From contig JAPEHQ010000022.1 in assembly GCA_027405735.1 (NCBI GenBank), forward strand, positions 372,001 through 436,000: DNA of 64,000 nucleotides, given 5' to 3'. Below the pieces are notes generated by a model, which was given only the letters and a program-made list of their open reading frames with translations, did no database searches and was not told the origin of the DNA. A program made the position numbers and the translations under genes. Source of the DNA: Mucor racemosus. Lineage: Eukaryota; Mucoromycota; Mucoromycetes; Mucorales; Mucoraceae. How positions within the stretch are numbered: position 1 is the first letter of the stretch; each line of letters begins with the position of its first letter. Of this stretch, positions 48,732 to 59,964 are shown piece by piece.

Positions 48732-49082
48732 TATACCATGCTTTTAGGAGCATTGTAAAGTTAATATTTAATGAAGAAACTTCCGGTTCCGGATCTGTTA
48801 TTGTTTACTTTTTTGGATTTGACATGATCCGGTTTAAGAATGGTACATCAGTATTGACTTGATTTAAATGAATGAATAAAAAACTCATGTTAGTCTATTT
48901 AGTTTCTAAAAAGCATTTATTTCTATTTAGTGGCCAACAGTTAAGAAGAGGAAAACAAGATGTTGTCTTGTATATCACTACCTGCTTCCAAAGGTACACC
49001 ACAATTATTACTTATTAGCTTGTTATTAATAATTGATATTACTAATAAATCAATTTTTATAGGTCAAAAGTAAGTTTGTTCT

Positions 49083-49186
49083 GCTGGTAAAGTATTGAAT
49101 AAATTGGCTTGGGACAAAGAGGATAAAAAGGTGGAAATAGGTTCCAGTAATGACCATGATATGTTTATGTTTATGATGTTGGAGGG
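49083..49186 (+). pseudogene. captured WD40 fragment, copy C (shortened)
   Basis: Only the last part is retained: VLNKLAWDKEDKKVEIGSS, then a small insertion that shifts the frame within the HVYVYDVGE segment. It is joined directly to sequence equivalent to copy A position 6222, so the earlier part was deleted. It is clearly homologous to 7838-8066 and 13435-13666. Confidence 0.55.
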
Positions 49187-51314
49187 ATAAGAATAAAACT
49201 TAATGTAAATTACCTCTAGCGCATTAATTATCAAGTAAGGCTATATTATCATCAAATAAACTACCACACAACAATATTAACATGATACATGATGTATAAA
49301 TATTTACAGCAATAAGCTTGAATCAAGTGGGTACAGCATCATTAATTCTTGAAAAAGTCCTCCAGTATTATAAAATCTCTTATTTTTAAGACTTACAAGG
49401 CTTATAAGCGGAATATTAATTTCGAAAATTATTCTTGTCCAGATCATCAATTTTGACATTTTTTAATTTTTTTTTCTAATTTTGCAAATCTAGAGTTAAT
49501 TATACTACCAATCATAAAAACAAAAAATATACACCACATGTACCGAATTTAGCGCTCTATTTGCTCAATAAAAAATAACAAACATTTTTATTGCAAAATA
49601 TTACATGAAAATCCTTTAACCAAAATTCCGTTTTTGGGCCAAAAGTGCAAATGTTCATTACTTAACATTTAATATTAAGTTTTTATAAAATGTGTATTAG
49701 CTATGGCTACAATTTTCTCTCACAATGTAGTATATTTAAACGTTGATTTTGGTATCAAAATTTGATTTTTCTGTTTTTTGATCAAAATCATGAGTGTTGG
49801 TAAGGATAAAATGAGTCCCCAAAAATGTCTGCTATAAAAACTGAATTTTCAGACCTCACATGGTTAAATATAAGAAAAGTAAAAAAAAATAAAAACACTT
49901 TCTTATTTAAAACTTAGATATACCATAGTATAAGAGACTTAGCTGTTCAATCTTGCTATGCTCAATTACGGCGTCGCTCTACGGGCTCGTTTTTGCAACT
50001 ATTTAATGAATGTATGACATGACAGACGGTTTTTCTAGTAGAAAATTTTATGTTTCTATTATAGTAACAGATATGGCCTATTTTGCTTAGCTTACAGTTC
50101 AGGCGCTGTAATACTGCTTTTACATTGACTGAAATGTGAAATTTAGCAAGGTTTTAAATACGCTAAATAATGTAAAGCCTTGATAATCCTTTTCTAAGTG
50201 TGTTGTTTCTCTCTTCTTGTTTTCATATTCCAAGGATAATAAATTCACCGTTTGATAAGATATATCAGACTATCAAGCTAGTATTCTTTTCTTGTATCTG
50301 AATACGCATGCTAACATAAGGGACTAATTTTGTTAATATAGGTAACAGTCATTATATTAGCGACTGATATTTTCATTTAACCGCATTTTAGAATCAAATA
50401 TCATTCTTTACTACTGTATTGTTGACGTATTTCTTGATTACCAGATCAAATTGAAAGCAATGATATTTGTATCTACTCAATGAAAAGCTGTAACTGGCTA
50501 CAAACCTACGAAATGTTCCAGAAAAATGGCAAAATTTCAAATAATACAGAAACAAAAAAAAAGAATAATCTAATGTCTTGCCCACTAATTATAATTATGA
50601 TCGTAGCTATATTTTTTGAAAACAAATCTTTTTACAGCTGACAATTGTAAACTAAAATAGTAAGTTTAAAGAAGGTTAATTTGTTTAAATTTTATGAGTG
50701 ATAAAGTAACATATATAATCTTAGATTTGGCATGCATATAAATTTGAACATTAAGTGTTATTTAAGCTTATGTTCGAGCAAAAACAATTGTTACTGTAAA
50801 CATTATAGCTATAATAATAAACATATTTACAAATAATGATAATCGTAAATACATATATTGGTTCTTGCATGTATTGCTCTACATCAACAACGTATTGAAT
50901 TGTATTGTCTATAATCTATATTAATAAAGCAAATGTAATTTAAAAACCCATTCCAGTAAAAAATGCAATGGAATTTTAAGGACGAGACGATGCTCACGTA
51001 CAAACCAATTTGTGCCCATACGATCAGCTCATTATGCTCATGGTCAGATTTTATTATTATGCACAAATAAGGATAATGATATGCTTATGGGCAATTCTAC
51101 TATTATGCACACATGGGGTTAGTGTCATGCACATGCACAGAATTTATAATTCTGCACATACAGGCTTAGCGTTGTGCTCGTGCACAGTTTCTCTTGTTGA
51201 GCCCATGTGCATATTGTTATCGTTTTAGCCATATTCAATGGGCACAACAGCTCAGGCTATAGTGTGCAGCCCACCTGGGCACAACGAAATCATCTTGTGC
51301 AGCACAGTCGGCCG

Positions 51315-53288
51315 TGGTGATATGTATCCATATACTCTCAAACCTTAACTTTTACAATGCACATATGCATAACATAAGGAAAATTTGAACAAATCTATAT
51401 TGATTTACATTGTGATAGATTTTAATAATAATTTCGGGAGTAAGGTAGGATCAATTATGTGTATATGCCATAATTATACTGTATAGTTCGGTAGTACCCA
51501 GTTGTTGAGGTACAATTAATCAAAATTATCATTTTTATGCTGTGAAAGCTCAAATCTAGACGTTTAAGGGTTTTTTCGAATAATTTATATATAGTAGTAT
51601 CTGAAAATCGCTTTCAAAATACTAATTTATAGCATTTGAGGTATAAATACATTATTTGAGGTATAAATACATTATTTGAGGTATAAATACATTATTTTTG
51701 CGTTTTCCAACTTTAAAACTGAGTATACTATATATATATATATATATATATATAAACAGGTTGTAATTTGTCATTGTTAATCAACTCTGGTGGTAGATGC
51801 GTAGATGTAATTGATTTACTACAACGTAGAGCCCTTTAAGAATTTGTGTCCCTTTCACAAAAACTTTAAAAAGACTGCATGGATCTGTGCATATTTTTTT
51901 TGGCTTGGATTTGTTCATGGCTAAATCTTCGTATTTCTCTAATATGTAAATCTTAAAAGCTCATGGAGAGTGGTCATGGAAGACAAGGAATATATTGGAT
52001 TAATGAAACATTGTTTATTACATGAATTTACAAGGGGGTTTGCAAACGCTGTTTCAGTAAAGAATGTAGTATATTGATTTGTGTTTGAATCAATCTACCT
52101 ATGTAATAAGAGTTTTGTTAAAACACATGCAACTCACTCCTATCTCCTATTTGGGTGTCGTTTTCTTTTCACATAAAAGAGCATGGTCATTATGTATTAT
52201 GCTCTAGATATTTGATTTTCGTTTATTAATTCTGGTATTGACATGGAATAAATTTTCAAATGCAATGCAAAAATCAATGCGAGCGTTGTAAAATCGACGC
52301 TATTTTTATTCAAAATACACTGTAATATTATTGTTATAATATACACATAAAACTCGATACTAATTTACAGATACCGTCTTTCTTCTTCTTCAAAGAACAA
52401 AGGACGAAAAATCGATTTATCAAAAAGATTACATGAGTAAATCACTGCACTTTTTGTCTAGGGAATTTCATAATTCAAACTAAATGTATATGTGCATAGA
52501 ATTATTTAGCCGTATGCCGATTACATTGCACTTGTGTTAGCAACATATAGGTCATGGTGATGATTGCAAATAATCAGGTCAGTCAGTGAAACATAAATTG
52601 AGGGCGTTTTTAGTTGTTTATTTGTTTAGCCATGGAACCAAAACACACACCACAAAATTATGCAAATAAAAAATAAAACAAGGGGGTTCCATTCACTCTT
52701 ACAAACAAAAAGATTGACATTTTGTTGAAATGCTTGTAGTTGATGCTAGTCAGTAATTACTACAAGAACGAAAGAGATGAACCTTACTATCTAGTAAAAT
52801 ATAAAACAGACTCCCATTGGCATTCCAATAAACATTAGATTCATGACTATCTGTCCAAAATTGGCCACAATAATTCTCACTGAGAGCATATGACAGATTC
52901 CATGTTTTATATCCGGTAGTAAATGTACATAAAGGAGAATCTTTTCTTGCTCTTTTTTTTTGCATTCTATACATGATTTAAAACCATGTATTTACAAGCT
53001 ATTCAACCCCATGTTTAGTAAATTATTGGCAAATCAAAAATCATGCCAGAAAAATGATTGAATATCTTTTACAGTCATATGTAATGCTTGATTTTTCCCA
53101 TCCACCAAACTGATAATTTATAATCTTTTATCATTCCGCTTCCAAATAAGGCAAACAACGCCTTTGAATCTTATCTATGCTTCCCTTCTGACCTAAAAAA
53201 AACAAGATAACCATCTAAAAAAATTGAGATTATTCCGTTGTCCCTTTTTTCTTTTTTCTTTTACTTTTTTCATCCTTTGAAACGTCTT
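51315..53288. other. intergenic, simple repeats, one unassigned ORF
   Basis: Three exact copies of a 20 bp unit (TTGAGGTATAAATACATTAT) lie at 51636-51695 and an (AT)n run at about 51729-51754. On the minus strand, an ATG-started frame of 74 codons (52750-52974, MYRMQKKRARKDSPLCTFTT onward) has protein-like composition but no recognised domain. An acceptor-like TTTTTTTTAG followed by GQKGSIDKIQRRCLPYLEAE lies further upstream on the same strand near 53190. This may be a remnant of a gene cut off by the adenylate kinase locus. Confidence 0.4.
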
Positions 53289-54283
53289 ATGTTGCGCAAT
53301 TTAAGCAGAACTATCAACTTTAACAAGAAATATACTCGTGCTTTTCATGATTGCCCAACAAATTCTATTCAACCATTACGTCTTTTATTGATTGGTTGTC
53401 CCGTAAGTCTTCACAAAAGGGAAAAAAAAAAAAAAATAATGACCGAACGTTACTTTAGGGCTCTGGAAAAGGAACCCAATCTAGTAGATTAGAAAAGAAC
53501 TTTGGTGTTGCTCATTTATCTAGCGGTGATTTACTTCGAAGAAATATTACAGAACAAAGTGCTTTGGGACAACAAGCTCAACAATATGTCGCAGATGGAA
53601 AGTTAGTTCCAGATGATTTGCTCATCTCTTTGATTGATTCTGAATTATTAAGCGTTGGCAACACAGTAAGTTAATCTAAATTATATATATGCAATCTTAT
53701 TTTAGACTAACTTGGCATTTAGAACTGGTTATTAGATGGATTTCCTAGGACAATCAACCAAGCAGAAGCCTTGGATGCCACATTAAATAAGTTAATGCAG
53801 CCACTAAACTTGGTCATCAATTTACAAGTGCCCGAAGATGTCATTTTACAGAGAATCATGGATCGTTGGATTCATATTCCCTCTGGTAGAGTCTATAATT
53901 TATCCTACAATCCACCTCGTGTATCTGGTTTAGATGACATTACTGGCGAACCTTTGTCTAAAAGACCAGATGACACACCTGAAGTATTCAAAGTTCGTTT
54001 AGATCAACATCATGCTATGGCCACTCCTTTATTAGATCATTATCATGATGTTGTTGTGAATGTAAAGGGTAATACAAGTGATGAAATCTATCCTCAAATT
54101 GAAAGCGAAATTGTAAATCGCCTTGGTGTCTTGCCAGGAAATATGCCAGAGGCCTTTTCTATTGCTTTTTTGAGACAAAGATTCCAACAATCAGCAACAA
54201 CAGCGGCGGCGATGACATCTCCATCATTTCAAGTTGATCATGATGAGGAAGTAGAAGAAATGGCTGTTGGTGCCAGTAATTAA
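53289..54283 (+). CDS. ADK2: adenylate kinase, mitochondrial GTP:AMP phosphotransferase type (AK3-like)
   Basis: Three exons: 53289-53402, 53459-53665 and 53723-54283, giving 293 residues. The first intron splits the P-loop, which reads LLIGCPGSGKGTQSSRLEKN (about 33-52) once joined. Further landmarks are HLSSGDLLRRNI (NMP-binding), LLDGFPRTINQAEALD, and the LID segment RWIHIPSGRVYNLSYNPPRV with DDITGEPLSKRPDDTPEVFK, which lacks zinc cysteines. A basic, Ser/Thr/Asn-rich N-terminus without acidic residues before residue 21 fits a mitochondrial presequence. The family phosphorylates AMP with GTP or ATP; the GTP preference is inferred from similarity. The C-terminus carries an extension of about 50 residues (Ala/Thr-rich, acidic end). 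ADK2 is the yeast mitochondrial name. Confidence 0.92.
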
Positions 54284-54945
54284 ATTCGAAACTAATTATT
54301 TTATACATTATTTTCTTTTTATTTCCAAACTATTTATCCATATATATACATATTCATTGTACAGAAAATTTGTCTATAAAGGCATTATTTTAACGCTTCC
54401 TCACCAGAAAAAAAAAAAAACCTATTTATGCATCATCAGGATAAAATAATCAAGGGGGTCCAACAAACAAAACAAAAAAATAATGCTCACTATTAAACAA
54501 TAAAGAATATTTTACAATTATTCGTATCTGAAACACTACTTGTTAAGCAATTTTCACCGCTAATTTCTTCAAGTTAATTCAGATTTGATGCATGGAGATT
54601 ATTCTCTAGTATGTCAGGCTGAAAAGCATATTTTTTTTTTTCATGACAGCAGCATTAAAAGTGAGTTAAAACCACCAATTCGTTTTTATTTTTTTTATTT
54701 TATTTTATTTTATTTTATTTTATTTTTTGTCGGGAGAAAATACTGACAGTACGGCATTATTATATCGTTATAAGCGTACATGCATGGAACAATGTGATTA
54801 AATGAATGTTTTTTTTAATATAATATATATTATGTAAAGTATGCATAAAAAAAAAAAGAAATAAATGAAAAATGTGTATGTATGTGTATGTATTATTAAG
54901 AAATTATTATAAATACAAAAAGTTTGTGTAAAGCAGAGGCCCTTC
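54284..54945. other. convergent intergenic region
   Basis: Lies between the 3' ends of the adenylate kinase and J-domain genes. A (TTTTA)n run of about six units is at 54697-54726. No gene. Confidence 0.7.
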
Positions 54946-56478
54946 TTATTTAGTAAGGTTATTAGTTGTCGGTGGAGTTGTGGCCGTATAAGTAGCTGTT
55001 GTATTAGAGACGTTAGCATTAGATTCACCGGATGCAGTAATACGTTTATTTGCATCTACTAAAGTTTGTGTTTCATGTTCATCTAGATCAGATACAGCTG
55101 ATACTTGAAGAAGACATGGAAGACAGCAACCAGAGCAACATAAAAAGAAAGACTGCATATATAGAAATTAGTATAAAAAACGGAAAAAATATCCTTTCAA
55201 TTTCGAAACACTTACAAAAACTATAAATAATGGCACAAACACATTTGCCATTTTTATAAATAGATATCCGTCTAATCGTGTTGCAATCAATCCAACCAAA
55301 GTATAAAACAAGACGCCTACAACGAAAAATGCAACTGCACCTGCCAATACTGTCATTTTACCTTGATGCGCAACATCGGGCTGGGGCATTATTGAATAGA
55401 CTCGATAACGATATATCAATTCCAATGCCCATTTTAAACCAACAAGATAAAGAGGAATAAACACAACACCCCAAGAACACTGAATTATTTGATCAATACG
55501 TAAAGGAATCAGTAAAAATAAGGAAAATCTCAAAGCACTGAACCAGAATTGATTAAACAAAAATGACGGTATTCTGCTTGATTCTTTCAAGGATGCAAGT
55601 GCTAAACAGCCAACTAGTGATTTGATACAATTGACACAAAATTGAATCCCTTCATATATGAAATAAGGGATAAACACCTGGCATGCTGTCCACATTACTT
55701 TTCCATCTAATCGTAACACAATAAATATCTGAAATAAAAGTGCCAGTATAAAGTTTAGCATAAAAATAGAATTCTTGGCTATTTTCATGAGTTGATTGTG
55801 TTGCTTGCGTCGATTGTCATGTCCTTCTTTGTCTCGTTGGTCTATATCACTAGTATCTCGGTCCTCTTCCTCCTCCTCCTCTCTGTCCTTATGTTTCGTT
55901 ATATACTGAATTATACTATAACATGCAAACACATTCAAAATCCACGCTGGGATCCAAACAACTGCCCATGACCACAAAACAAGTTGGTCAATGCGAACCG
56001 TCAGAAATACAAGAAAAATGACTACTAATGAGAGCAATAAGGATATTGACATCAATATTGTACATAGCATGGATTCTACTTGAGGATCAAATAATGGGCT
56101 CACAACAGTATCCATCATTTGTAAACCGAGTTCTCCGTATTTATCATATACTCTTCTCTTTTGTTCATCTCCAAGCACTTCATACGCGTGGCTGATTTCT
56201 TTAAACTTAAAACAAAGTGTTATCAATATAGAAAATGTTGACAAACAAACAAAAAAAAAAGTTTTATATTTACTTGATCTGCACTATTAGGATTCTTATC
56301 AGGATGGTACCTTAATGCTAGTTTTCGATAGGCCTAAAAATTGTTTAAAGGATGTCAATGCCATCTACAGTGAAGATGATATTTCTGTGAGGTTTACTTT
56401 TTTGATTTCGTCAGCAGTGGCTGATTTGGTTATACCAAGCGTTTCGTATAAATTGTTTGTTGTATCAGTATTTTCCAT
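54946..56478 (-). CDS. J-domain protein fused to a TMEM185-like multi-pass membrane region
   Basis: Four exons: 56398-56478, 56274-56333, 55216-56205 and 54946-55152, giving 445 residues. The J domain is N-terminal (about 9-80): NLYETLGITKSATADEIKKA, ALRYHPDKNP with the HPD triad at 37-39, and ISHAYEVLGDEQKRRVYDKY. The rest is hydrophobic, with about eight membrane segments. It includes four repeats of an R-(I/L)-D .. (I/V)-P pattern: VRIDQLVLWSWAVVWIPAWI, LRLDGKVMWTACQVFIPYFI, LRIDQIIQCSWGVVFIPLYL and TRLDGYLFIKMANVFVPLFI. This is the signature of the TMEM185/TMEM60-type family. A charged Glu/Asp-rich loop lies near residue 190, and a Cys-rich patch (CCSGCCLPC) precedes the Thr-rich tail. 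It probably recruits Hsp70 to a membrane. Which membrane is not shown. Confidence 0.88.
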
Positions 56479-56694
56479 GTATAATTTATATTTTGTAAAA
56501 AAGAAAGAAAGGCTGATATCAAGAAGTAAAAGAGAAGAAAATGCCAAAAATAATCAAAATTCACAGATAAAATAGCAAAGCCTCATTCAAATCATCAAGA
56601 TAGTAATATGTTTATTATTCCATTATGCATTTGAACTCAGGTGTGCGTGTGTTATGATGTTATAAACTACATAAAGAAACCACCTCCTTTAAAA

Positions 56695-58788
56695 TTAATC
56701 GACAATGAACTTTTGTTCTAATACAGCAAATTCCTCATAAAATACCTAGTGAAAAAAATTGTGGATTGTGTCAAAAAAAAAAACACACATCAAAGTTCAT
56801 AGATAAATCAAACTTACTCTTAACAAATCAATACCATGCTTAACATCATCAGTACCACCAGTCTCACGAATTGAATGCATACTCAATTGAGGATTACCAA
56901 TATCTATAAAATACATTAATAAATATGATCTTTAAAGAATTTTTCACTTGCAACCCCCTTGTATGAAAAAAAAAAAGCGACATTAAAACGATCCTCCTCT
57001 CAAACCCCTCTCTCACCCCTCAAATTTAATATACACTTTACCAACTGTACGGAGACCAAGTTTAGCACTCAACATGGGACCGATAGTAGAACCACAACTA
57101 GAATCATTACGAACAACAAATTCCTAAATCAAATATTAAGACATTGTTTCTTTTTGTATCATATCTCATAAAATACCTGGATTGGGATTTGATGTTTCTT
57201 TGCTAATTCCTTTAATACCAGACTTGTGATTGCAGTTGTAGCATAACGCTGGTTAGCATTTACTTTGATCACGGTACCCTTATGCATCTCAGGACGATGG
57301 TTGTCTTCATGTTTGTCAGCATAATTGGGATTAATAGCATGTGCCATATCAGCACTAACTAAAATACTTTTGTGGATAGCTTCTTCAAAGGCTGTCAGTG
57401 AAACATCCTTGGCATCCACGACATGTGTATTAGCTAAACGTTGAAGAGTAACGGGTAAAAGGTTAGAATCAGCACCATGGGCGGTCATGGATCCAACTTC
57501 TTCATTATCGAAAAGTGCAGCAATACGGATATTGCTATCATTCTCAATATCCTTGGCTTGGGTTAACGCAATGATGGAACAGTATGACATTTCGAGGTTA
57601 TCAAGACGGGGAGAGAAGATGAATTCGTTACAGGCACCACCAATGACAGATTTTTGAGTATCGTAAACAGCCAATTCAAAATCACGAATTTGATGAGCTA
57701 TGTTTGTAAAAAGAAATTAGTGAATCTTGCTGGTTTTATGGAAATAAAAACATACGCTTAACGTTCATTTCATCAGCTAAAATTTGGATCAATAAAGGAT
57801 GATGGTTTGCTTCAGCCTCAACGCCTTCGGTAGCCTGAATGCCAGATAATTGGCTGTATATATATATACTTGAGTTGGTTATGTCCCATATCATTTTGAG
57901 AAATACTTACGCTTTAGCAGATGTGGCAAGAATAGGAGCTAATTGAGTTTCCTTGTTGAATGTAAAACTTTCATTAGCGGTGCGATCTAAATGAATAGCA
58001 AGAGTAGGAATACGCAAAATAGGTCTTTCAAATTATATGATTCATTTAGCCTTTCCATTGTTACATTTTTGTTGTTTTTTTTCCTTACCTGTCAACCTTA
58101 ACCAAAGTATGCTTAAAAGTTCCATTTTCTTGTTCAACAAGAACACGACCGGCTACACTTAGATCTCTATCAAACCAAGTATGCCTATAAATATATTAAC
58201 ATCATTTTTCTCCTTACTTGTCCATTAAACCTTACCAGATACCACCACCATAAAGTTGTACTCCAACCTCGAGATATCCAGATTTATCTTTTTTAGAAAT
58301 AGGTTTGATCTAATAAAATACCAATTAAATAAATTTTCGTTTTTTTTTTCTTTACACATCTGAAAGAGGTTTACCTTGAGACAAGGAGAATCAGTATGAG
58401 CACCAATAATGGAGAAGCCATTACCAGGATTGTATTTGCCACCAACTTCAAAAGCAACAATAGCAGAACCATTACGAGTAAAGAAATATTTACCCTTACG
58501 CTCAATTAAGCCATCATTCCAACTATCACGTTCCTTAATTTCTTTAAAACCAGAGGCTTTAAGAATTTCTGAAGCTTCAAAGGTAGCATGGAAAGGAGAA
58601 GGAGACTTGTTGACAAATTCAATAAAATCTTGAGCTATAATACATAAGCTTAGTTTGGTGCTTTGTTTCCTTTTAAGTCAACATAATTTACCTTCTTTAA
58701 CTGCAGTTGGCTTGAACTAAGAATAATGTGATTTTAGTTAGAAACAATCATATTTTAGAATATATGTTTGATTTTTTTTTTTTACCAT
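56695..58788 (-). CDS. APE4: aspartyl aminopeptidase (M18 family)
   Basis: Eleven coding exons: 58786-58788 (ATG only), 58692-58716, 58375-58634, 58236-58309, 58089-58184, 57911-58024, 57756-57853, 57177-57697, 57042-57123, 56818-56903 and 56695-56745. They total 469 residues, close to human DNPEP and yeast Ape4. M18 zinc and catalytic landmarks are present: [13 protein letters not shown] (His ligand and Asp), [20 protein letters not shown] (Glu-Glu), [20 protein letters not shown] and [11 protein letters not shown] (C-terminal His). The enzyme removes N-terminal Asp and Glu from peptides in the cytosol as a large homo-oligomer, and in yeast it reaches the vacuole by the Cvt pathway. All phases close, so the gene appears intact. 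Its start lies about 1.3 kb from the stop of the LINE ORF, on the same strand. Confidence 0.95.
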
Positions 58789-59964
58789 GATAATATGATT
58801 TATAGGACCGTGGAAAAATAAAACAATTTATTATGGGAAGTATAGAGCTTTTTATATACGTTATACGGCCGGCGCGCGCTCAGAATTAAAAATGCTGTAC
58901 TTCAAACATCAGCAGAACAAGACAAGATTTTGGGGTCAACTTTTATCCTTTTGTCAAAAATTTCCTAATAAAGCCAAATTATATACAGCTAAAGGATTTT
59001 CTACAAGTGTAATGATGTATAAGCTCGATAAAATAAAGCTTGCTGTCCTGGTATGACCAATTGAGAAACAATATGATATGAAAAAATCCTGGATCAGGCT
59101 CATGAAACTGGATGAATCTAGAACAAATAAAATCAATTTTCGGTAGTACTTTGATATACTTTTGAATACTCTAAACTTCCATAAATACAACTTGTATACG
59201 GTAGTATACCAGCCATATCTCAAACAAATTCCTGGTCGAATTATTGCGTTAAAATATCAACGAAGGTTACTTGAGACACTCCATTTTCTGGGACACACAT
59301 TTGTGTTACTGACACAATTATAGGCGTTTTAATATAAAATGTTGGCATTATATACTACTTGTTGACCGAATAAATGGATTCAAGTACATACATACATATA
59401 CATCATAGAATAAACATTCTCAATTACGCACATTTCAGTCAAAATACACAAAAAAGCAGTATTTTTAGAGAATTATTTTATGCACTTTTTGCACAAATTT
59501 GAAGCTCAAAATTAGTCAAAACTATTTCTTGGATCAAGTAGCTAGTTTCTATATTTTTATCTCAAACTTTTGGGGTGATAAAAAACATGATGCACATCGA
59601 CCTCTCAATCCTTACAGATATAGGCAAAAATCGACGAAAATCGTTCAATCGATATTTTAACCCCAAAAATGGGATTTTTCACTAAGGCTTTCCTAAGCTC
59701 AAAATGACCAAAATGTTTCAATTATTTATTTCAAAGCATTTATTTTGGCTATTAATTATCTTTAAAATAGACTTTTGTTCAAAAAACTGTTATTTTTAAT
59801 TTTCAAAATTGTGCAATTATTTTGGTGAGGATTTTTCTAGAAAACACCACCATTCTATGCGAAAGTTAAAGCTCTACTTACAGCAGTTATGAAGCCTCTT
59901 AGGTTTACTTAATGATTTGTGAAGAAATTTTCAAAAATGTCTCGGAAAAAGTTCCAAAATGACA
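58789..59964. other. intergenic region with repeat R7 copy 2
   Basis: A short G+C-rich patch, CGGCCGGCGCGCGCTC, lies at about 58866-58881 in otherwise A+T-rich DNA upstream of the aminopeptidase. From about 59465 to 59964 the minus strand matches repeat R7. A minus-strand frame at 58954-59223 has no recognised domain. Confidence 0.5.
59465..59964 (-). repeat. diverged interspersed repeat R7, copy 2 (inverted)
   Basis: Collinear with 36633-37155 in reverse complement, strongly diverged. Its end (AATGTCATTTTGGAACTTT on the minus strand) abuts the poly(A) of the LINE, so the LINE inserted at or near this repeat's boundary. Confidence 0.5.

Larger units (their letters stand above)
45656..51314. 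mobile_element. non-autonomous terminal-inverted-repeat element, copy C (rearranged, interrupted)
   Basis: The left end TGGCCGAACTATGCTTCCCA and right end (reverse complement CGGCCGACTGTGCTGCACAA) match copy A's ends. The order of shared blocks is the same: 45656-46380 with 5301-6020, 48840-49065 with 6005-6222, 49080-49960 with 7960-8810, 49970-50600 with 8860-9490, and 50620-51314 with 9820-10545. About 2.4 kb of foreign DNA (46.4-48.8 kb), including a MITE and a Tc1-type element, splits the left part. The stretch matching 6225-7955 is absent. It is therefore a damaged relative with no transposase. Confidence 0.7.
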
